Assembly (NCBI GenBank): GCA_023415515.1
Contig: JAEZKH010000298.1
Location: forward strand, 1 to 19,568
Length of the DNA: 19,568 nt
Source: Actinomycetes bacterium
Lineage (GTDB): Bacteria > Actinomycetota > Actinomycetes > Mycobacteriales > Mycobacteriaceae
Direction of reading: 5' to 3'
Numbering within the stretch: position 1 is the stretch's first letter; each line of letters opens with the position of its first letter. Position numbers and translations under genes: made by a program. Positions 14,401-19,568 of this stretch are shown piece after piece. Under the pieces are notes generated by a model. The model did not search any database and was not told the DNA's origin. It worked only from the letters and a program-made list of their open reading frames with translations.

Positions 14401-17400
14401 TGCCATCTGCATCGACAACGCTGATGTAGGCGGTGTTCGCGAGCGAGTCCCACGTGAGCTGATAGAGGTTGTCGCCGACCGCGACAGGGCCGTCGATTGT
14501 GCCTCCGGGCAGGGGATCGCTCGTGAAAGCAGAGCCGCTGGCGGGTATCACGGTGAGGTACGACGTGTTCGCCGACTCGTTGTAGCTCATCTGGTAGGCC
14601 GTGCCGTCGCCACCGATGATCATGGCGCCTCGCGGGGTTGCACCAGCGGGCAGTTCGATCGCGGTGCCGGGATCGGGATCGACTGGCGCGGAGACGATCA
14701 CCGGAATCCGGTACTCGCCGTCGCTCACGATGACGGTAAAGGTGATCGAATCCGGCCCCGTGCCGTAGAAGGCGGCGTGGCGCTGTTCGTCGGTTGGACT
14801 GACCGTCCAGGTCCCGTCGGGAGCGAGGACGACCGCGGGGTCCGTGCCATCCGCCAGCCCGTAGGTCACCGAATCGCCGTCGGGGTCCGCGTAAACAACT
14901 GCGCCGCTGGAGAATCCGCTGCTCGGATCGAACACCGGGGGAATCTGGGTTGTCGCTGTCGGGGGGCGGTGGACCTGCCAGGTCGCCGGGGCAAGCTCGT
15001 ATACGCCCGTGCTCGTCGTCTGATACACGGTGCCGTCTGCGTCGACGAGCACGTTCTGGCCTGTGTCGCCGGGTATCGAGGCGCTGGTGCGCACCCTGCC
15101 ATCGGGACTCATCGCCGCCACATGTGTGGTGACCTCGCCGTTGTCTTCGAACGTGTACACACTCCAGTACACCGTTCCGTCAGCGGCGACAGTCGGTGCA
15201 CCGTTTGCGGGCCAACCCGACAGCGGATAGCTCACGACCGCGCCGTCACGGCGGATGACGGACATGAACGTCTGCTGCGTGGCGTAATCGGTTGTCACCT
15301 GGTAGACAACGCCGTTGGGGCCGGCCACCGCGTTGTTACCCGTCGCGGTTCCCGGCAGCGGCACGGTCGAAATTGCGCCTGCCGGCGAAACGACCGAGAC
15401 GAATGTGCGGGCGCCGTCGAGTGAGCTTCCCGTCACGTAGAGGGTGCCGTCGGCGTCGATGTGGGTGCCGCCTGCGATCGCGACCCCCTGCACGTCAGCG
15501 ATTCTGTCCGTGGTGCCGTCGGTGTGCACGGCGGTCACCAGAGTCCGAGCGCCACCCGGACGTGTGGTGTCCACCGTCACCAGATGCACTGTGCCGTCGG
15601 CGCCCACCACCAGGCCGTTGTCCCCCGGGCCACCACCGATTCCCGCGGTCTCGTGGATGGTGCCGTCGGGTGCGACCACCACCACGTAGTTCTTGGTCGG
15701 GTCGTTCACGGCGGTCCCGTAGTGGACGGTCGCCAGATAGAGGGCTCCGTCATCGTCGACGGTGAAATCTCCTCCGTAGGCGGCATCGTCGCCCGTCAGC
15801 GCAAAGTATCCGAGGTCCCCTGCCGCGCTGAGGGAGTTGAGGTACATCCCCGCTGCCTGGGTATCGGTGTTGGTGGTGATTCGCGTGATCTGGTAGACGT
15901 TGCCGTCCTTGAGGGCGGCACCGCCGACAGGTGTGCCGGCCATCGTGTGCCTGGTGACTGTTCCGTCGACGTCCACGACGCTCACCGTGGTGGTCTCCGC
16001 GCCGTCGGTGTTGTCGTAGGTCGTCACGTACAGACGGTTCTGCGGGCCGAGCATGACCGAGTAGGGCATGCCGTCGATTCGCTCCGACTCGTCGTCGGCG
16101 TCGGTCGTTTCCCACGTCCGCGCCGCCGTGTCGATGACCGTCACGTGCGTTGTGAAGACCCCTGATTCGCTCGTGTACGTCGCCTGGTAGGCCACTCCGT
16201 CGGCGGCGGGCGTCAGTTCGCCCAGTGGACGTCCGGGTAGATGGTCGACCTCGAAGCTGACGCCATTGGGGTCCATCACCCAGACGTGGGTCTCGGCGCC
16301 GTCGGTGTCGCCGTCGAGTGGCGGGAGCGCACTCATCGCCATGGGCGCCATGTCGTCGAAGACCATCGCCCGGCCGGCGAATGCCGCTCCCGCGAACGTC
16401 TGGCTGTTCGGAGGCTCCACGACACTGGTGATGTAGGCCTCGCCGCCCTGTCCGATGACGATTCCGCCCGGGATCTGGCCGGGAACCTCGACGCTCTTCG
16501 TCGTGCCGTTGGGTAGCACGACGTTGAGGAATGTCGTGTTGGCCTGTTCGTCGAAGGTGGTCTGGTAGGCGGTGCCGCCCGCGACGAACACCGGCGAACC
16601 CGTGGGTGTACCGGGCATCGGTTGGCTGGTGTGCGCGATACCGTCCTTGTCGATGACGGTCAGGAAAGTCTTGTTGTCGACCGTGCTGGTCACCGCGATG
16701 GCTCCGCCACCGGTGTTCACCGCGGGTCCGGAGATGACCGCGCCCGGCGGGAGGACGACGGGGGCATCCGCCGCGGGCCTGATCGGCGCGGTGAACGTGA
16801 TTGGCGTCTCGTGTTCCCCGTCCAGCGCAATCACTCTGAACGTGAACGTTTTTGGACCCGCGCCGGCGGCATCCAGCCGAGCCTGCGCGGACGGTGTGTA
16901 CGTCCACTCTCCGGATTCCTCGTCGAGGACGACGTCGACGTCGGGGTCGGCAAGCCGGTATGTCAGTGTTCTGTTGTCGGCGGGAACTCGGCCCGCGACC
17001 GAGCCGTCGGCTGCCGGAACGAGGTCGTCGGTAGCTTTGAGGACCACCGACACGGTTTGTGTCGTCGTATGCCCGCCGTCGAACAGGCCGCGGAGTCCGT
17101 GCAGATGCCAACCGCTTTCGGCGTCGCTGGCCGTGATGGTGACAGTGTCGCGCCATTCGTCGCCGGTCCAGTCGGCGGGCGCACTGTAGGTGAACTTGCC
17201 GGGCGTGACCGGATCGAATGCAACGCTGCCGCCGCCGGTGGTGGTGTAGGTGTAGGTGACGAGGTCCCCGTCCCGATCGACCGGATCGAGGTACCCGACG
17301 GCGTGGTCTTCATCGACTTGCACGAGCTGGTCCTGCCGGAAGTCCGTCACCGGCGTCTTGTTGTCCAGTGTCCGGTCAAGACGGCGCACGAACCCCAGAA

Positions 17401-18133
17401 TTGCCGCAGTCAGGGGGTTCTCCGGTATCCGACCGCCATTGCGCCCGGGGGTCACGCCGAATCCCAGGACCGACAGGAGCCGCGGCAACGGTCGCGCAAC
17501 TATCACGGGGCGAAGCGGCGCCTCCGTCGAACGTGCCTGGGGCACAGGCGGGTTCGGGGCGAGATTCGTCACGATCGATCGTGGTTCGGTGAAGACCTTC
17601 GGGACGCTGACGGCGGGTGGGCTGAGGAATTCTCGCGCCGTTTGCTGAAACGCCTTCGACCCGTCGTCGGTGCTGCGCCCGACAACGGGCACGGCGCCCG
17701 GATCGGAGGCGCGTCGTTGACTCGGCGGTGTGACTGCGGAGTTCCGCCGGACGACGACGGTCCTCGAGGACCCGATTGGAGGCGCAGGCTGTCCGTGCGC
17801 CATCTGCCGGCGGCGGGGTGCGGTCATCGCATTGTCACCGAGGGTCTCGAGCGCGTCGCGCGCCATCTCGACGACGTCGCGCACACCCGACACCAACACA
17901 CGCGGCCGGGTCGGCTTCGCCCGTCGCTGCTGACCGCCGACGTTCGCGGTCGCAGCATCCTCGCCGCCCGGGTCCTCGGCGCCAGTCGGAGCAGCGGACC
18001 CGTGTGCTTCCACGCCGGGATCGTCGGACTCCGGCGTCGCCCATGCGATCCCGGTACCGTTCGCCACCGCGCCGCCGACGCCGAGCGCCACGGCCAGCGC
18101 GCCTACCCGCCCGACACAACCCGCATACCTCAT
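11462..18133 (-). CDS. Giant exported repeat protein with cadherin-like domains and propeller-type repeats
   Basis: Encodes 2,223 residues from ATG 18133. Residues 1-32 are a Sec signal peptide (VGRVGALAVALGVGGAVANG, cleavage after AWA), a leader type I have seen on other mycobacterial surface proteins. Residues about 33-262 are Pro/Ala/Arg-rich and probably disordered, ending in PLPRLLSVLGFG and ILGFVRRLDRTLDNKTP. Cadherin-like beta-sandwich domains lie at about 263-456 (DPVDRDGDLVTYTYTT, WTYTPSAQARLDAAGAGPKT) and 1058-1156 (DPDGDSVTYGLADGT). The rest is about 34 repeats of 45-50 residues with consensus DGTVYQTT...TYVTVI.PDG....S.PLPG, suggestive of four-stranded propeller blades, in blocks of 12, 12 and 10. 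There is no catalytic motif, transmembrane anchor, PE/PPE domain or sorting signal. GGGGAGAGG precedes the ATG; a GTG at 18166 in the same frame is an alternative leaderless start. Function unknown; adhesion or cell-surface binding is a guess from architecture. Confidence 0.9.
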   Translation of the reverse strand: MRYAGCVGRVGALAVALGVGGAVANGTGIAWATPESDDPGVEAHGSAAPTGAEDPGGEDAATANVGGQQRRAKPTRPRVLVSGVRDVVEMARDALETLGDNAMTAPRRRQMAHGQPAPPIGSSRTVVVRRNSAVTPPSQRRASDPGAVPVVGRSTDDGSKAFQQTAREFLSPPAVSVPKVFTEPRSIVTNLAPNPPVPQARSTEAPLRPVIVARPLPRLLSVLGFGVTPGRNGGRIPENPLTAAILGFVRRLDRTLDNKTPVTDFRQDQLVQVDEDHAVGYLDPVDRDGDLVTYTYTTTGGGSVAFDPVTPGKFTYSAPADWTGDEWRDTVTITASDAESGWHLHGLRGLFDGGHTTTQTVSVVLKATDDLVPAADGSVAGRVPADNRTLTYRLADPDVDVVLDEESGEWTYTPSAQARLDAAGAGPKTFTFRVIALDGEHETPITFTAPIRPAADAPVVLPPGAVISGPAVNTGGGAIAVTSTVDNKTFLTVIDKDGIAHTSQPMPGTPTGSPVFVAGGTAYQTTFDEQANTTFLNVVLPNGTTKSVEVPGQIPGGIVIGQGGEAYITSVVEPPNSQTFAGAAFAGRAMVFDDMAPMAMSALPPLDGDTDGAETHVWVMDPNGVSFEVDHLPGRPLGELTPAADGVAYQATYTSESGVFTTHVTVIDTAARTWETTDADDESERIDGMPYSVMLGPQNRLYVTTYDNTDGAETTTVSVVDVDGTVTRHTMAGTPVGGAALKDGNVYQITRITTNTDTQAAGMYLNSLSAAGDLGYFALTGDDAAYGGDFTVDDDGALYLATVHYGTAVNDPTKNYVVVVAPDGTIHETAGIGGGPGDNGLVVGADGTVHLVTVDTTRPGGARTLVTAVHTDGTTDRIADVQGVAIAGGTHIDADGTLYVTGSSLDGARTFVSVVSPAGAISTVPLPGTATGNNAVAGPNGVVYQVTTDYATQQTFMSVIRRDGAVVSYPLSGWPANGAPTVAADGTVYWSVYTFEDNGEVTTHVAAMSPDGRVRTSASIPGDTGQNVLVDADGTVYQTTSTGVYELAPATWQVHRPPTATTQIPPVFDPSSGFSSGAVVYADPDGDSVTYGLADGTDPAVVLAPDGTWTVSPTDEQRHAAFYGTGPDSITFTVIVSDGEYRIPVIVSAPVDPDPGTAIELPAGATPRGAMIIGGDGTAYQMSYNESANTSYLTVIPASGSAFTSDPLPGGTIDGPVAVGDNLYQLTWDSLANTAYISVVDADGKVTSTELPGQIYNPIVLGPNDTVYQTTITQASSSGQDGGLGGGGGAGGNGGAGGGPGGTGGGQPAVTYITLAGPDGVHTAAITGSVQGPMVVDPDGFAYVTVKDAGYYLVGVVSPTGTIASQSLSRQTSDQVFGGVVLDSNGVAHQSVYDPTTQMTTVATVGPDASIAYGAPVVGAPISGLVAAPDGTIVQTTYIWGEKTIVSGIASDGSTLYSHEFDGPTGYGPTIGPDGAVYQTYYTGGVIPGDPGHYAYETFLVTIRADGPDADTDMDVHVSDAFTGLPNNAGPYFDTNGNAYIMTDTESTGVIRTVVTTFDAQGDISRSVVLPGHPLPDTYQTAPDGSMRLITFDTNAGGPPQFTNVNFVDVDGNVHTTVVRHAPYSGGTVVDLDGTLYQLTTDSVTGTTYVTTIDSSGVVHNSDAMPGVPSWSALDLAPDGTVYVTTSVDDHAAGKTYLATVRPDGTLRISDALTGYPSGGVVFDSRGTAYQATSAQTTIVDSTGWEVRNPPGLGLPAGTSPSAPLVFDGDGNAFETSYSASSDTTQVTIVGADGIARTSDPIRGQAVGSPIFGTGDATYLLTDDGGDMYLNTIVDDGTVTRTALPGATPDTVVVTSGGVAYVTTTATAPDGTPSTTIAVIRPDGTAVAIERPGEQANYGSSVVGSDGTVYQTTSAVDPGDGGVQTFVTIIRPDGSHETIGGIPGNPSGKAVIGADGLIYQTTTVPTANAGEYDHYVTVIGPDGVPHTTPPGLTGAGDGGLAAADGFAYQTIYMLSGSDYLSYIITMSPEAGFRIVGTAPGTPVGLVVIDDVAYQATRWNEATPEGYQGYASIVEPNGTVTSFGVVGSPRGAPLPLADGTIYQLAYRNNPIDGSDEALVTVIHPDGSRDVTEPVRGSLTDGALAVAPDGTVFMTTSGNGVTTVSAVGADGSVRTVGQFAGTPTQGVTIGPDGATYQTTSSGTWIIDVPTGTSSLYPAVTSSVAQ
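11505..12880 (-). repeat. Propeller-type repeat block 3 (10 repeats)
   Basis: This is the C-terminal block of the giant protein, beginning at LPAGTSPSAPLVFDGDG and ending with a shortened repeat (YQTTSSGTWIIDVPTG) shortly before the stop. It has ten repeats averaging about 46 residues. Unlike blocks 1 and 2 it is not preceded by a cadherin-like domain, following block 2 directly. Confidence 0.7.
12880..14668 (-). repeat. Propeller-type repeat block 2 (12 repeats)
   Basis: Begins at IELPAGATPRGAMIIGGDG after a cadherin-like domain and ends with a shortened twelfth repeat (AYQATSAQTTIVDSTGWEV). There are twelve repeats of about 50 residues. Repeat 3 carries the glycine-rich insertion; repeat 7 also has a longer loop. 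Confidence 0.72.
14216..14291 (-). repeat. PGRS-like glycine-rich insertion
   Basis: About 25 residues (roughly 1281-1306 of the giant protein) consist almost only of Gly with single Ala, Asn, Pro, Thr or Leu, in GGxGGxGG spacing, like the PGRS part of PE_PGRS proteins. It sits in a loop of repeat 3 of block 2, between YQTTITQASSSG and AVTYITLAGPDG, and shows as a C-rich tract on the plus strand. Confidence 0.8.
14958..16765 (-). repeat. Propeller-type repeat block 1 (12 repeats)
   Basis: Begins at VVLPPGAVISGPAV after two cadherin-like domains and ends with a shortened twelfth repeat (YQTTSTGVYELAPATWQV). Repeat 3 carries an insertion of about 40 residues rich in Ala, Met and Pro, at the same place as the glycine insertion in block 2. 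Confidence 0.72.
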
Positions 18134-18171
18134 CGCTGACCCCTCTCCCCAGCCCAAGACGCGCACGATCG

Positions 18172-18177
18172 CACGCT
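18172..18177 (-). promoter_or_regulatory. -10 box for the giant repeat-protein gene
   Basis: On the minus strand it reads TAGCGT (TANNNT), 6 nt before GTG 18166. Transcription would start near 18166, giving either a leaderless GTG start or a 33-nt leader containing the GGGGAGAGG ribosome site before ATG 18133. No strong -35 is visible. Confidence 0.4.
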
Positions 18178-18204
18178 AACGGCGGGCAAACGCATATGGC
18201 GCGA

Positions 18205-18216
18205 GTAGTCGACTAC
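18205..18216. promoter_or_regulatory. Palindrome GTAGTCGACTAC, candidate operator
   Basis: A perfect 12-bp palindrome centred about 44 bp upstream of the inferred transcription start of the giant gene (near 18166). That distance suits an activator contacting RNA polymerase near the -35. No regulator can be named from the sequence. Confidence 0.35.
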
Positions 18217-18424
18217 CCCCGTTACGGACACCAGCTCTGCGCTCATTGCTGAACCCGACCATTCCCCCTGGCTGACCTGGGCGGGTCAGCCGTTCGAAGC
18301 GTAACGGGCAAAAATATGTGCCGGGTGAAGACACAAGTGAGACGTCAGGTATGCGTTGCGTTTGCAAACACAATGCAGTGCCAGACACAACGTGAGCCGT
18401 GATGTTTGCAGAGGTCAGGACTGT

Positions 18425-18445
18425 ACCGGCGGGTCTTCAGCCGGT
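18425..18445 (-). terminator. Weak hairpin downstream of egtE
   Basis: ACCGGC and GCCGGT form a 6-bp stem with a 9-nt loop, 31 nt past the egtE stop in the direction of transcription. There is no T tract, so termination is only possible, not shown. Confidence 0.25.
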
Positions 18446-18476
18446 GTGAGCGGCCAGCAAACTCGCCAGAGCGCCG

Positions 18477-19568
18477 TCAGACCTTACCAGTGGCCGCTAC
18501 CAAGGCCTCCGCGAAAGCTTCCAGGTCCTCGGCGGTGGTGTCGATGTGCGGCGTTACCCGCAGCACGGGTGCGGCCATTTCGAAGGGCGCTCGCTGCACC
18601 TCGGCATAGGTGGTGACGATTCCGCGTTCGGCGATCAGCCACCTCCGCACACGCTGCGGGTCGGCCCCGCCGGTGGGCGCCAACGTGGTGATGGCGGTGG
18701 GTTCGTCGACGGGTTCGACGACGCGCCACCCGTCGACAGCGGCAAGCGCAGTGCGGGTCATGCTGCCCGCGTCGGCGAGCGCGGCCCGCATATCTTCGGC
18801 GCCCGCCGCGAGAAACTCCCCCAGCGCTACCGAAAGTCCCACCCGCGCACCGATATTGGTCTCGCCGTGTTCGAGGCGCTCCAAGACCGTCGACGGTAGG
18901 TTCCAGTCCGGCGGCGGAAGCCGCGGTCGCAGCCGCTCGGCCAGCGACGGCCGGATCGCGAGCATGCCCACGCCACGCGGGCCCGCCAACCACTTCCGTG
19001 ACGACGAGTAGACGGCGTCGGCACCGACCGCGCAGTCGATGTGGCCCAGCGCCTGAGCGGCGTCGATCGCCAGCGGCAGGCCCAGTCCACGGCAGACCTC
19101 GGCGAGTTCGCGGGCAGGCTGGACGATGCCGCGATGGCTGGCCAGCGCGGTCAGATGCACCAGTGCGGGTGGGTTGTCCGCGAGTGAGGCCGCGGCGTCC
19201 TCGACGGCCAGTCGTCCCGTGCCGTCGATCGGCAACGGCCGCACGTCGAATCCGTTGGCCGACATGATCGCCAAGTTCGGGCCGTACTCGCCCGGCAAGC
19301 ACGCCACGGTCCGCGCCCCGGCCCAGCTACTCAGCAGCAGGTCGAGTGCGTGGTTCGAACCAGTGGTGTAGACGACGTCGGACGCCGCCATCCCGGTCAG
19401 CGCGGCGACCGCGGCCCGCCCCGCGTCGAGCACCGGTGATGCCGCTTCGGCTGCGACGTAACCGCCGACCTCGGCCTCGTGTCTGGCGTGCTGGGTGGCG
19501 GCGTCGATAACCGCGAAACTCTGGCGCGAGCAAGCGCCGCTGTCGAGGTGCAGGCCGGCCACCGTGGG
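18477..19568 (-). CDS. egtE: Ergothioneine biosynthesis PLP-dependent C-S lyase EgtE (partial)
   Basis: Encodes at least 363 residues of a fold-type I PLP enzyme. EgtE cleaves the C-S bond of hercynylcysteine sulfoxide, releasing ergothioneine, the last step of the pathway EgtA-EgtB-EgtC-EgtD-EgtE in the cytoplasm. Counting from GTG 19562, the cofactor lysine is K190 in VYSSSRKWLAGPRGVGML, the pyridine-binding Asp is D167 in LAIDAAQALGH, and YTTGSNHALDLLL is the phosphate-binding region. The sequence VAGLHLDSGACSRQSF and the C-terminal VEPVDEPTAITTL and RGIVTTYAEV agree with M. smegmatis EgtE as I remember it. In that protein about 12 residues precede VAGLHLDSG, and the codons before GTG 19562 (Pro-Thr) stay open, so the true start is probably beyond the right edge. 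The other egt genes should lie to the right. Confidence 0.9.
   Translation of the reverse strand, partial: PTVAGLHLDSGACSRQSFAVIDAATQHARHEAEVGGYVAAEAASPVLDAGRAAVAALTGMAASDVVYTTGSNHALDLLLSSWAGARTVACLPGEYGPNLAIMSANGFDVRPLPIDGTGRLAVEDAAASLADNPPALVHLTALASHRGIVQPARELAEVCRGLGLPLAIDAAQALGHIDCAVGADAVYSSSRKWLAGPRGVGMLAIRPSLAERLRPRLPPPDWNLPSTVLERLEHGETNIGARVGLSVALGEFLAAGAEDMRAALADAGSMTRTALAAVDGWRVVEPVDEPTAITTLAPTGGADPQRVRRWLIAERGIVTTYAEVQRAPFEMAAPVLRVTPHIDTTAEDLEAFAEALVAATGKV

Larger units (their letters stand above)
18178..18476. other. Intergenic region upstream of the giant gene
   Basis: About 300 bp without a supportable gene, between the egtE stop and the giant-gene promoter. It holds a perfect 12-bp palindrome (18205-18216), a repeated CCCGTTAC (18218-18225 on plus, 18301-18308 on minus), near-identical direct repeats AGACACAAGTGAG (18329-18341) and AGACACAACGTGAG (18383-18396), the inverted pair TGCAAACA (18363-18370) and TGTTTGCA (18403-18410), and a weak hairpin (18425-18445). 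It is more AT-rich in places than the flanking genes, as expected of a regulatory region. Confidence 0.5.

Noticed and set aside
11505..16765. CRISPR or tandem DNA repeat array
   Set aside because: The recurring DNA words (for example gtctggtagac) follow the reading frame and vary between units. They reflect protein repeats, with no constant-length repeat and unique spacer pattern.
11462..18133. PE_PGRS family membership of the giant protein
   Set aside because: There is no N-terminal PE domain; the protein has a Sec-type signal peptide, and the glycine-rich part is only about 25 residues inside a repeat loop.
16622..18139. 505-codon open frame on the plus strand, antisense to the N-terminal part of the giant gene
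   Set aside because: Long antisense frames are expected in GC-rich genes. The translation is Arg-rich without domain features, while the minus-strand frame has a signal peptide and domain structure.
18176..18388. 70-residue minus-strand frame upstream of the giant gene
   Set aside because: It has no ribosome site, motif or plausible composition, and it covers the palindrome and repeats that look regulatory.

Overview
The window is high-GC DNA from a mycobacterium, most likely an environmental Mycolicibacterium-type species. The gene content and order (DUF58 protein, divergent SpoIIM-like and RDD membrane proteins, glpK, a SAM methyltransferase, a GCS2-family ligase, then egtE) resemble, from memory, the Rv3693 to Rv3700c stretch of M. 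tuberculosis. Promoters with TANNNT -10 boxes placed 6-8 nt before start codons (leaderless transcripts) and a secreted protein with a mycobacterial type of leader fit the same picture.

Layout. Positions 1-2050 hold the end of a DUF58 gene, a SpoIIM-like membrane gene (-) and an RDD membrane gene (+). The last two diverge from a gap of under 30 bp. Positions 2061-6693 look like an accessory block: a DUF1772 membrane protein with a divergent AraC-type regulator, a carotenoid/lignostilbene-type oxygenase with a divergent PadR-type regulator, the remnant of a second PadR gene, and an aldo/keto reductase. The gap between oxygenase and padR carries a dyad containing ATGT-N8-ACAT, the published PadR/LmrR operator pattern, over the apparent padR -35 box. 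padR ends at a good intrinsic terminator. Positions 6713-11495 hold glycerol kinase (-), a methyltransferase (+), a small dispanin-like membrane protein (-), and a GCS2-family ligase (+) coupled by a 4-bp overlap to a small lipoprotein (+).

Positions 11462-18166 encode one giant exported protein (about 2,220 residues, -). It has a signal peptide, a Pro/Ala-rich stretch, cadherin-like beta-sandwich domains, and about 34 degenerate repeats of 45-50 residues. These repeats fall into three higher-order blocks of 12, 12 and 10. Each block opens with an LPxG phrase and closes with a short terminal repeat, so whole arrays seem to have been duplicated. A PGRS-like glycine run is inserted into repeat 3 of the second block. 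This is the most unusual object in the window. After a 310-bp regulatory gap comes egtE, the last enzyme of ergothioneine synthesis, cut by the right edge.

How the genes may work together: the two divergent regulator/enzyme pairs look like small inducible modules, the padR-linked one perhaps for an aromatic substrate. The ligase beside egtE may relate to low-molecular-weight thiol metabolism. The lipoprotein and the giant protein are both predicted to be outside the cytoplasmic membrane.
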